Positions 1-6,785 of a stretch of 10,844 nt of DNA are shown here, piece after piece. Each line of letters begins with the position of its first letter. Within the stretch, counting starts at the first letter, position 1. Source of the stretch: Flavobacteriales bacterium (GTDB taxonomy: Bacteria; Bacteroidota; Bacteroidia; Flavobacteriales; JADGDT01); the NCBI GenBank assembly GCA_023145275.1, contig JAGLEB010000068.1:1-10844 (forward strand), written 5' to 3'. The notes under the pieces are model-generated. The model had not been told where the DNA came from. It was given only the letters and a program-made list of their open reading frames with translations, and did not search any database. A program made the position numbers and the translations under genes.

Positions 1-3
1 AAC

Positions 4-34
4 AAAGGCCGTTTCTACATTAGAAACGGCCTTT
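4..34. terminator. Bidirectional intrinsic terminator
   Basis: A perfect 13-base inverted repeat (4-16 with 22-34, containing GGCCGTTTC/GAAACGGCC) has a 5-base loop. It is flanked by T-rich sequence on the plus strand (CCTTTTAT) and by TTTGTT on the minus strand. It lies 24 bases beyond the stop of the M13 peptidase gene, so it most likely ends that minus-strand transcript. It could equally end a plus-strand gene arriving from outside the window. Confidence 0.85.
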
Positions 35-57
35 TATATGAAAATATTTAGTAGGTA

Positions 58-2121
58 TTACCAGATAATAGCTTGCTTCTCACCAGTACGTACCATCTTA
101 TCACCTTCTTTAGCATTCCACGCTTTACGGAATTCTGTAAGGTTACTCATTGGTCCATTAACTCTATATTCAGCTGGCGAGTGTGGGTCGGAGGTAACTT
201 GTTGCTTAACGTATTCTGGTCTTGCATTTGTAGCCCATACTTGAGCCCAACCAAGGTAGAAACGTTGTTCGGGAGTAAAGCCTGCAAGAGTTTCCTCACC
301 TCCATTAGTTTCGTAATACTTCTGTAGTGCGTAATATCCTAGAGTTAAACCACCTAAATCGGCAATATTCTCTCCTAGAGTTAATTCACCTTGAACAAAA
401 ACATTTGGATATGGCTCAAAAGCATCAAATTGATCAACAACAATCTTAGTTTTAGCATCAAATTTTGCTCTATCTTCTTTCGACCACCAATCGTTTAGGT
501 TTCCATTCTTATCATATTTTGAACCACTATCGTCAAATCCATGAGAGAATTCATGACCTATAACTCCACCAATAGCACCGTAATTTACAGCCACATCAGT
601 GTTTGGTCCATAAAATGGTGGTTGTAATATTCCTGCTGGAAATACAACTTCGTTGTTTACGGGGTTGTAATAAGCATTAATTGTCTGTGGTGTCATTCCC
701 CACTCTGTCTTGTCTACTGGCTTGCCAAGTTTCGATAAGTTTTCGTTAGCAGACCACTCATCCATTGCAAACATATTCTCAAGTAGCGCATTGCCTTTAA
801 TTGTTACACTAGAATAGTCTTTCCACTTATCGGGATACCCAATTTTATATGTGAATGCTTTTAACTTTTCTGTTGCCTTTGCTTTTGTTTCATCGCTCAT
901 CCAGTCCAGCTTAGATACTCTGTCAATATAAGCCGTTCTTAAGTTTTCTATTAGTGCCTCAACATCCTTTTTAGAACTCTCTGGGAAGTACTCTGCTACA
1001 AATAGTTTACCTAGTTGATCGCCCAATACTCCATTAACAAGTCTGATGGCTCTTTTCTCTCTAGTTTTCATCTTGTCAACACCTCTCATTACTCCACTCT
1101 TGAAAGCGAAGTTTTCCTTAACGAATTTGTTTGGTAGCCATGATGCTGATCCATCTACTAAATGCCACTTAAAATATACTTTCCAATCGCTAATAGCTGT
1201 GCTTTTAAGCTGTTTGTCAATAGCTTTTAAGAAATCAACTTGACCAACAATTACATTATCAGCCTTGATGTCTAAAGTGTTGAAGTATTTATTCCAATCG
1301 TAATTTGGACTTAGCTGCTGAAGCTCCTCAATAGTCATCTTGTTGTAAGTGACATCAGGATTTCTTCTCTCAATTTTCGACATCTGCTCTTTCGCTATTT
1401 GCTTTTCGATATCAAAAACAATTGTAGAGTTTTTTGCAGCGGTAGCTTCATCATCTCCCATCAAAACAAACATGTTTGTTAAGTGAGATTTATAAGCAGA
1501 ACGTATTTTTTTGAAACGATCACTGTCAACTAAGTAATAATCTCTGTCCGGTAGCGATAATCCACTCTGTACAGTATTAGCAATGGTGCTTTTACTGTCT
1601 TTGGAATCAGTTCCTATGTAAAAACCAATAGGACTACCCATTCCTTGTCTGAAGTTTTTTGCGAAAAACTCTGGAAAATCTTTGTAAGATTTTAATGCGT
1701 CTATTCTATCAAGTCTCGACTTTAATGGGCTAAGGCCTAATTCTTCTATGCCAGTAGAGTCCATAGCCGATTTGTACATGTCAGCAATCATTTGCGAATC
1801 GCTTCCATTTTCGCCGCCTTCTTTTACGGCTTCGTTTACAAGACCTTTTAATTTGTCCTGTCCATTTTCGTAAAGGATGCTAAATGCACCCCATCTACTT
1901 TCAGTTTCAGGTATTGGGTTGTTCTTCTGCCAACCTCCGGTAGCATACTGATAAAAATTATCAGTTGGAGAAACTGTAGTGTCTAGGTTAGCTAAATCGA
2001 AGCCAGGAATTTTATTCATATCCTTCTTTTCTGCTGCTTTCTCATTGTTGCTGCACGAAACTGTAGCGAAAATAGAAAAAGCCATCACCCCGTAGAATGA
2101 TTTTCTTATTATAGAATTCAT
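58..2121 (-). CDS. pepO: M13 family zinc metallopeptidase, PepO/neprilysin-like lipoprotein
   Basis: This is a 687-residue zinc endopeptidase of the neprilysin/PepO family, which cleaves oligopeptides outside the cytoplasm. The N-terminus has a hydrophobic signal ending in TVSC, with Cys23 as the probable lipidated residue, so it should be membrane-anchored on the periplasmic or surface side. The lipobox is somewhat weak because T rather than L stands at -3. The zinc motif HEFSH is at residues 523-527 and the third ligand is Glu584 in GENIAD, with Asp588 behind it. The substrate-binding NAYY motif is at 482-485. Near the C-terminus are the conserved His647 (DPHSP) and Arg653 (YRVNGP), and the protein ends in IIW as expected for the family. 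Length and motif spacing are normal, so it should be active. There is no Shine-Dalgarno sequence, but a -7 box lies about 30 bases upstream. The 105-base gap to the upstream peptidase gene and this box suggest its own transcript. The family assignment is firm; the gene symbol is by family analogy. Confidence 0.95.
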   Translation of the reverse strand: MNSIIRKSFYGVMAFSIFATVSCSNNEKAAEKKDMNKIPGFDLANLDTTVSPTDNFYQYATGGWQKNNPIPETESRWGAFSILYENGQDKLKGLVNEAVKEGGENGSDSQMIADMYKSAMDSTGIEELGLSPLKSRLDRIDALKSYKDFPEFFAKNFRQGMGSPIGFYIGTDSKDSKSTIANTVQSGLSLPDRDYYLVDSDRFKKIRSAYKSHLTNMFVLMGDDEATAAKNSTIVFDIEKQIAKEQMSKIERRNPDVTYNKMTIEELQQLSPNYDWNKYFNTLDIKADNVIVGQVDFLKAIDKQLKSTAISDWKVYFKWHLVDGSASWLPNKFVKENFAFKSGVMRGVDKMKTREKRAIRLVNGVLGDQLGKLFVAEYFPESSKKDVEALIENLRTAYIDRVSKLDWMSDETKAKATEKLKAFTYKIGYPDKWKDYSSVTIKGNALLENMFAMDEWSANENLSKLGKPVDKTEWGMTPQTINAYYNPVNNEVVFPAGILQPPFYGPNTDVAVNYGAIGGVIGHEFSHGFDDSGSKYDKNGNLNDWWSKEDRAKFDAKTKIVVDQFDAFEPYPNVFVQGELTLGENIADLGGLTLGYYALQKYYETNGGEETLAGFTPEQRFYLGWAQVWATNARPEYVKQQVTSDPHSPAEYRVNGPMSNLTEFRKAWNAKEGDKMVRTGEKQAIIW

Positions 2122-2150
2122 AACTTATTATTTAAGTTTAAAACAATCAA

Positions 2151-2158
2151 CAAATATA
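2151..2158 (-). promoter_or_regulatory. Bacteroidota -7 promoter box for the M13 peptidase gene
   Basis: The minus strand reads TATATTTG, an exact match to the Bacteroidota -7 consensus TAnnTTTG. A CTTG lies 16 bases upstream (plus-strand 2174-2178 region), a little closer than the usual -33 TTG spacing. Transcription would start near 2146, giving a leader of about 25 bases before the ATG at 2121. The call rests on a consensus match only. Confidence 0.45.
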
Positions 2159-2226
2159 CGAATGTAGATACATGCAAGTATCTTAATAAAAAGTTAATTT
2201 TTTGAAAATACTCACTTATCAGTTTG

Positions 2227-4962
2227 TTAATCAACTAATTCATATCCGTAATCCTTCCCCTTGTCAATATATGGCACTCCTTCAATTAACCATTTTGGAG
2301 CTTTTTCCCCCTTTAAGTAATAATCGAAAAATTGATACATTCTGATGGTGAGGTCCTTCATGTTCTTACGATTCTTAAGATTGTGAGATTCCTTGTTGTA
2401 CACCAAAAGCCAAGCAGGTTTTCCAAGTCGTCTTAAGGCCATAAAATATTCTATACCTTGATAGTATGGTACAGCTCCATCATTATCGTTATGCATCATT
2501 AGTAGTGGTGTTTCAACTTTTGGAGCTTGAAAAAGGGGTGAGTTGTCAATATATCTGTCCATCTCTTCCCAAAGGGTATTGCCTAATCTACTCTGTGTTC
2601 TTTCGTATTGAAACTCCCTACTCATTCCTGATTTCCATCTAATTCCTCCGTAAGCCGAAGTCATATTCGAAACTGGAGCTCCAGCCATAGCACATTTAAA
2701 TCTATTAGTACGAGTAACTAAATATGCTACTTGATAACCTCCCCAACTCTGTCCCTGAATAGCCATGTTGTCAGAGTCTACGTAAGAGTATTTTTCTATT
2801 TCGTCTACTCCCGCCATAACTGCATCGTATGAATCTTGGCCAGGCTGACCAACATTATATTTTATGTCTGGTACAAATACAAGGTAGTCGTTACTAGTTA
2901 GATAAGTGAAGTTTACGATAGATCTGCTTGGAGATGGTGCGTAATACTTGTTCTTCCTTTCTGAGTAAATTTCGTAGAAATAGATGATTACAGGATATTT
3001 TTTTGTCGAGTCGAAATCCTCAGGATAATACATTAATCCGTCAAGTTTTTTCCCCGTATACGATTTCCATGAGATTAAATCTACATTCCCCCATTTGTAA
3101 TTAGACTGTTGAGGGTTTGTGTTTGATACTTTTATTGGCGAATTACTACCTTCTCCTGTAAAATAAATATTTGGCGAATCGTTAAAACTCTCCATAACAT
3201 AGATGAATGCATTTTTGTCTTCAGCTCTGTAGTATCTGGAAACCATGACAGGTTTTTCAAACTTCTTCGGAGCTTTTCTTTTAGATATGTCTGCGTAATA
3301 TATGCTTTGGTCTTTTGTTTTCTCGTTAAAGCCTTTAACTACTACAGTCCTATTTGGTAGTATGTATTCGTCCTTACTATTAGTTTCAACATACCTCAAT
3401 TGTATCTTGTTTTTGTACCCGTATTTATTGGTGATATTCACTGATTTATTCTTCCCTCGTGGGCTTACTTTCCAAATATCATATCTGTCGTTCAGTAGAA
3501 GATATTGTTCGTTGGCATCCCAATAAGCAGACCCATACGATCCTGCTGGAGAAGGTATGTCATTGTCTTCGTTATAAAATTTACTCTTTTTACTGTTTTT
3601 TGTAAGCTTTATGAGCTTACTATCCTGTAAATTTACATTGTACCACGCAGAGTCTTGTCTGTTGAAAAAGGTCGCAAAAGTACCTTTTGGCGATAGCTTA
3701 ACTTTATCACTTAATCCATCAAAGACCAAGAGTCTATTACCCGTTTCAATATCTACGGCATAGAGGTCTTTTTTCCACGGATAACTATAGCTTCTTTCAT
3801 GTTGATATTTCTTGTCTCCTAAACCTATTACGCTAGTAAGGTTCTTCTCTTTGTCTAAGATAACAGTGCTCATATACTCATCTGCTAGTTGTATTACTTT
3901 ATCAGAATTGATGTTGTAAACTGTTAGATAAGATTTTTCTTTTATTTTTTTCTTATTTGCTTTCTGTAGAGGCTGTATTTGTGCGTCTTTCCATGACCAT
4001 ACATCTACTTCGGCTTTTTCTTCATCCAGAAGAGTTGTGTCTTTTTTAATAATTGGTCTCGTTTTCTGAAGCCCAAAAAATAAACGAAGTCCATTCTCCG
4101 AGAAATTGGGGTTCTGATATCCGCTTATAGTCCAGCCTTTTTTTATCCCATTGTTCAATGAGTCAATAAGTATTTGTTTCGACTTGTCATTTACTACTAA
4201 AGAGTATCTAATATTTTCAGCCTTTAGGCTATCATTACTCGATAGGTAAGCAAACTTTTTAGAGTTAAATACCGTAAGCTGTTTGTATTGAGCCGAAGCA
4301 GTATCAATAACTGTCGATTTAAAATCTTTTAATCTTAATGTGTAAACTCCTGTTTTTACAATCGAGTCCACTCCCTGTTTTATTACGAATAAGAATTCAC
4401 CTTTTTTGTCGAAAGTGTATTCGCTGATGTGTTTTAGCTCCTTTGATTTAGAATTAGTTAAATTTATTACTTCAATATCAAAGGTTTTTAATTTGTTTTT
4501 CTTGGCGGGAATTTTTCTAAAAGCTATATATTTTCCAGATTCTTTAGGAAGTTTAAACTCCTTAACCCTCTCTTCTTTTATAATTATTTTTTCCTTGAGG
4601 ACATCCCAAACTTTAAGACTGTCTTGCGATAGTTTAAGATCCTTTTTTTTATCTTTTTTTTCGGATCTTATCAGTTGAAAAGGCGGTTTTACTAGAGCAG
4701 CTACAAATTTCTCGTCGTATGAAATTACAGATTTATTTCCTCTTTCTATCACCTTTTTATTAGATGTTGCAGTATTGAATATCTCTACTGATCCATCTCC
4801 TTCTTGTACTTTTACTGTATATGAGATTACTTTTCCTAATCTCGAGATGTGCTGTCCTTCAATTTTTTGCCACTGATTGTAGTCGGAGTGAGTAAGAGGT
4901 GCTTTTTTTTGCGCAAATGCAGCAAAAGAGAACAGTAATAATATGAAAATAACTCTTTTCAT
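2227..4962 (-). CDS. Secreted S9 (prolyl oligopeptidase family) serine peptidase
   Basis: This 911-residue exported serine peptidase belongs to the S9 (prolyl oligopeptidase/dipeptidyl-peptidase) family and probably releases or trims peptides in the periplasm. A clear signal peptide (residues 1-17, cleavage AFA|Q) precedes a long beta-strand-rich region (about 30-640), expected to be the propeller that gates the active site. The alpha/beta-hydrolase domain covers about 650-885. The catalytic serine is Ser739 in GQSWGG, the aspartate is Asp828 in HNDNDGAVP, and the histidine is His860 in ESHNL, all in the standard order and spacing. The region after the first hydrolase strand reads YFYEIYSE instead of the HGGP or YAGP of better-known S9 enzymes. 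From memory this is a recurring variant among ~900-residue Bacteroidota members, not damage. The start at 4962 is supported by the signal peptide. I see no convincing promoter box and no terminator in the flanking gaps. Substrate specificity cannot be read from sequence. Confidence 0.93.
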   Translation of the reverse strand: MKRVIFILLLFSFAAFAQKKAPLTHSDYNQWQKIEGQHISRLGKVISYTVKVQEGDGSVEIFNTATSNKKVIERGNKSVISYDEKFVAALVKPPFQLIRSEKKDKKKDLKLSQDSLKVWDVLKEKIIIKEERVKEFKLPKESGKYIAFRKIPAKKNKLKTFDIEVINLTNSKSKELKHISEYTFDKKGEFLFVIKQGVDSIVKTGVYTLRLKDFKSTVIDTASAQYKQLTVFNSKKFAYLSSNDSLKAENIRYSLVVNDKSKQILIDSLNNGIKKGWTISGYQNPNFSENGLRLFFGLQKTRPIIKKDTTLLDEEKAEVDVWSWKDAQIQPLQKANKKKIKEKSYLTVYNINSDKVIQLADEYMSTVILDKEKNLTSVIGLGDKKYQHERSYSYPWKKDLYAVDIETGNRLLVFDGLSDKVKLSPKGTFATFFNRQDSAWYNVNLQDSKLIKLTKNSKKSKFYNEDNDIPSPAGSYGSAYWDANEQYLLLNDRYDIWKVSPRGKNKSVNITNKYGYKNKIQLRYVETNSKDEYILPNRTVVVKGFNEKTKDQSIYYADISKRKAPKKFEKPVMVSRYYRAEDKNAFIYVMESFNDSPNIYFTGEGSNSPIKVSNTNPQQSNYKWGNVDLISWKSYTGKKLDGLMYYPEDFDSTKKYPVIIYFYEIYSERKNKYYAPSPSRSIVNFTYLTSNDYLVFVPDIKYNVGQPGQDSYDAVMAGVDEIEKYSYVDSDNMAIQGQSWGGYQVAYLVTRTNRFKCAMAGAPVSNMTSAYGGIRWKSGMSREFQYERTQSRLGNTLWEEMDRYIDNSPLFQAPKVETPLLMMHNDNDGAVPYYQGIEYFMALRRLGKPAWLLVYNKESHNLKNRKNMKDLTIRMYQFFDYYLKGEKAPKWLIEGVPYIDKGKDYGYELVD

Positions 4963-5076
4963 TTTTGTAGATATTTATTTTAAAATTATAATATGCTACT
5001 TCTATTAGTTAGAAGAAAACATCAAACTTTTTGCTAAATTCAATTTATTTAAGAGCATCCTGAAAATTATTCACAG

Positions 5077-5532
5077 CTATTTAGATAGCTCAATAAAACG
5101 CCCTATTTTATCGTTATCAATAGTTACAGATAAATGATAGTGTTTCAGTTTCCATTGAGTTTCTTCATACTCTAATACTCCCGACGACCTGCAAATTCCC
5201 ATCCATGTGTCTAGCAGCTCATCAAACCATGCTACTTTTTTATCCTTACTAAAATAGATGTTACGACTTATAGTCTTGAAATCCCATGTTTTTCCCGAAT
5301 CGAAATAGGGTTTTGCAAAAGATTCAAACTCTTCTTTTTTCCATAGCTCAGACTTATCAGTGCCGATGTAAATCGCGTTATTATCCATTAATCCAAAATA
5401 GTCCTCATAATTTGATTTAGCAGCATCACTGTGCCACTGGTCTATTGTTTTATCGATGCTTTTTACTTGTTTATCCTGTGAGAATAAAAGAGTTGTGGGA
5501 ATAAGAAATAATAGGAAAACAAAAAATTTCAT
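5077..5532 (-). CDS. Secreted NTF2/SnoaL-like small protein
   Basis: This 151-residue protein has a signal peptide (residues 1-18, ending LFS|Q) followed by a compact alpha+beta domain. The pattern is that of the nuclear transport factor 2/SnoaL-like fold: an N-terminal helix (IDKTIDQWHSDAAKSNYEDYF), an IGTD strand (57-60), an AWFDELLDT strand (101-109), CRSSGVL (114-120) and a final WKLKHYHLSV strand (127-136). Many Bacteroidota encode proteins of this type; they are usually called NTF2 family proteins, and no reaction is established. The reading frame is open a further 19 codons upstream to 5589, but I chose the ATG at 5532. It starts a good signal peptide, whereas the longer version would begin inside the terminator of the neighbouring gene and would put its promoter box inside the coding region. 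The 114-base gap to the S9 gene and lack of a strong terminator leave co-transcription with it possible. Function unknown. Confidence 0.85.
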   Translation of the reverse strand: MKFFVFLLFLIPTTLLFSQDKQVKSIDKTIDQWHSDAAKSNYEDYFGLMDNNAIYIGTDKSELWKKEEFESFAKPYFDSGKTWDFKTISRNIYFSKDKKVAWFDELLDTWMGICRSSGVLEYEETQWKLKHYHLSVTIDNDKIGRFIELSK

Positions 5533-5546
5533 AAATATATTTTGGC

Positions 5547-5554
5547 CAAAATTA
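5547..5554 (-). promoter_or_regulatory. Bacteroidota -7 promoter box for the NTF2-like gene
   Basis: The minus strand reads TAATTTTG, an exact TAnnTTTG match, 14 bases before the chosen ATG. The leader would be only about 10 bases. The box overlaps a 12-base perfect palindrome, TTTTGGCCAAAA (5540-5551). The only upstream TTTG is 26 bases away, inside the neighbouring terminator, so there is no well-spaced -33 element. This supports the trimmed start at 5532. Confidence 0.45.
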
Positions 5555-5574
5555 GTATTTTTATTAGATGTAAA

Positions 5575-5611
5575 AAAGGCCAAATTCATGTTTTATATGA
5601 ATTTGGCCTTT
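5575..5611 (-). terminator. Rho-independent terminator of the small lipoprotein gene
   Basis: A perfect 15-base inverted repeat (5575-5589 with 5597-5611, core GGCCAAATTCAT) with a 7-base loop is followed on the minus strand by a run of six T. It starts about 20 bases after the stop of the 70-residue lipoprotein gene and ends that transcript. It separates it from the NTF2-like gene, whose -7 box lies about 20 bases further on. Confidence 0.9.
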
Positions 5612-5631
5612 AAAGTTTTGTTAAAAAAAAA

Positions 5632-5844
5632 TTACTTAGTAGCTTTCTTTACTGCTTTTTCAGTGTCCTTTGCTGCATCATCTATAGCATCACCTGTATC
5701 TTCGATAGCATCAGAAGTGGCGTCTGCTGCATTTTCAATTGCATCTTGAGCTTTTTCCTTTGGTGTTTTATCTCTACAAGAAGTCAATGATAATACAGAT
5801 ACAAACAATGAAACAATAGCGATATAAGAGAAATATCTTTTCAT
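5632..5844 (-). CDS. Small lipoprotein with LEA-like 11-residue repeats
   Basis: This 70-residue lipoprotein has a standard signal (KR, then a hydrophobic stretch to residue 20) and the lipobox LTSC with lipidated Cys23. The mature part is only 47 residues and is almost entirely charged/alanine helix. Three 11-residue units can be aligned: 34-44 (DAIENAADATS), 45-55 (DAIEDTGDAID) and 56-66 (DAAKDTEKAVK). The 11-residue period with Ala at fixed positions is the pattern of group 3 LEA-type and related amphipathic helices, some of which protect proteins or membranes during desiccation. The charge shifts from acidic in the middle to basic at the end. Similar Ala/Asp/Lys-rich mini-lipoproteins are common in Gram-negative genomes without assigned function. 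It has its own terminator and stands alone, so it is probably a single-gene transcript. It is likely a real gene because of the lipobox and terminator. The role is not known; stress protection is a guess from composition. Confidence 0.8.
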   Translation of the reverse strand: MKRYFSYIAIVSLFVSVLSLTSCRDKTPKEKAQDAIENAADATSDAIEDTGDAIDDAAKDTEKAVKKATK

Positions 5845-6055
5845 AATAAAATATAAAGTTTAATTTAAAAATATAATTTTATAAATGTATGCATTTTTTC
5901 ACAATGGCTATAGTTGATATATGTCACTTAGTTTTATGATGTGGAAATTCTCCATTTACCGATTTCTATCGCCTATTCGCCGAAAATGACTTTTTTAAAA
6001 CTCTATGACTCGCTATTTTTGACAGTAATTAATAGAATATATAAATTTTGATATT
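5845..6055. other. Divergent intergenic region upstream of the LiaF/LytS/LytTR operon
   Basis: This 211-base AT-rich gap separates the lipoprotein gene (minus) from the three-gene regulatory operon (plus). It contains the operon promoter (6018-6050). Just upstream, TGAC recurs at 5987-5990, 6006-6009 and 6020-6023, and there is a near-tandem CTATCGC/CTATTCGC around 5966-5980. These could be regulator-binding sites, but the repeats are too short to be sure. I see no convincing -7 box for the lipoprotein gene and no open reading frame here. Confidence 0.5.
6018..6050 (+). promoter_or_regulatory. Promoter of the LiaF/LytS/LytTR operon
   Basis: TTTG at 6018-6021 is followed after 20 bases by TAAATTTTG (6042-6050). 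This resembles the Bacteroidota -33/-7 pair TTTG and TAnnTTTG, with one extra base or one mismatch in the -7 box. The spacing is right for the phylum. The ATG follows only 5 bases after the box, so the transcript would start at or within about 3 bases of the start codon. Confidence 0.5.
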
Positions 6056-6751
6056 ATGAGAAACACAACAAATAATGGTAGAGCCCATCTTGGAATAATT
6101 TTTATTGTAGTAGGAATAGCATTCATTCTAAAAATACTTGATTTTTTGCCTGATGGCTTAAGTGATGTTCTATTTTCGTGGCAGATGCTACTAATTGCAA
6201 TTGGTGCATTTAATTTCGTAAACAAGAAATACACACCAGCAATTATCCTGATCTCAATTGGTGTGCTATTTATTATTCCAGAGATATTTTCTATAGACTA
6301 TACCTACCGAAGATTATTTTGGCCCTTTGTATTGGTTATTGCTGGTGTAGTTATGATAGGTAGAAGAAATAAAGGTTTTGAGTTGGCAGAATTTAATGAT
6401 GTAAATAATAGCTCAGAATATATTGATCACGCTAGTATTTTTGGTGGTAATAAAGTTATTTATTCTTCAAAATCATTTAGAGGTGGCCGTATTACTTCTA
6501 TCTTTGGTGGGTCTGAGGTTAATTTTCAAAATGCTGAAATAGCCGGGGAAACGGCAATAATAGATGTATTTACTATGTTTGGTGGTACAAAATTGCTCGT
6601 GCCTCAAGGTTGGAATGTTCAGATTGAGGTTGTTTCAATCTTTGGAGGATTTAACGATAAACGTTTTTTAGGCTCTTATAGCAATAATTCTGGTAAGACT
6701 CTTATCATAAAAGGTTTTGCAATTTTTGGAGGAGGAGATATCCGAAATTAA
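6056..6751 (+). CDS. LiaF-like four-helix membrane protein with FGG repeats
   Basis: This 231-residue inner-membrane protein has a LiaI/LiaF-like N-terminal region of four helices (about 12-30, 37-56, 61-80, 86-102), each pair carrying the typical G-I-x-F-I/L pattern. After the RRN boundary comes a soluble strand-rich domain like the LiaF C-terminal domain, with five evenly placed phi-F-G-G motifs: FGG at 129-131, 150-152, 175-177, 196-198 and 223-225. Such spacing suggests stacked beta turns. In Firmicutes, LiaF/VraT proteins hold back or assist a sensor kinase that responds to cell-wall damage. Here the gene is first in an operon with a sensor kinase and response regulator, so an accessory sensor role is a reasonable inference. 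Those partners are of LytS/LytTR type rather than the LiaRS type. M1 is the best start because the next Met (44) is inside helix 2. A 34-base gap separates it from the kinase. Confidence 0.88.
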   Translation: MRNTTNNGRAHLGIIFIVVGIAFILKILDFLPDGLSDVLFSWQMLLIAIGAFNFVNKKYTPAIILISIGVLFIIPEIFSIDYTYRRLFWPFVLVIAGVVMIGRRNKGFELAEFNDVNNSSEYIDHASIFGGNKVIYSSKSFRGGRITSIFGGSEVNFQNAEIAGETAIIDVFTMFGGTKLLVPQGWNVQIEVVSIFGGFNDKRFLGSYSNNSGKTLIIKGFAIFGGGDIRN

Positions 6752-6785
6752 TTGACTATTTTTAGTGTGTATTTAATTTTAACTT

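Noticed and set aside
5075..5090. Small hairpin AGCTAT/ATAGCT over the stop of the NTF2-like gene
   Set aside because: Only six mostly AT pairs, overlapping the stop codon, with no T run; not convincing as a terminator.
5533..5589. Upstream extension of the NTF2-like reading frame
   Set aside because: It would start inside a strong terminator and place a -7 box in the coding region, whereas the ATG at 5532 opens a clean signal peptide.
5456..5749. Plus-strand open frame across the NTF2-like and lipoprotein genes
   Set aside because: It lies antisense to two supported genes and through a terminator; its Ala/Ser-rich end merely mirrors the repeats of the lipoprotein gene.
6013..6234. Minus-strand open frame opposite the start of the LiaF-like gene
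   Set aside because: It overlaps a well-supported gene and its promoter, with no recognisable domain or own signals.
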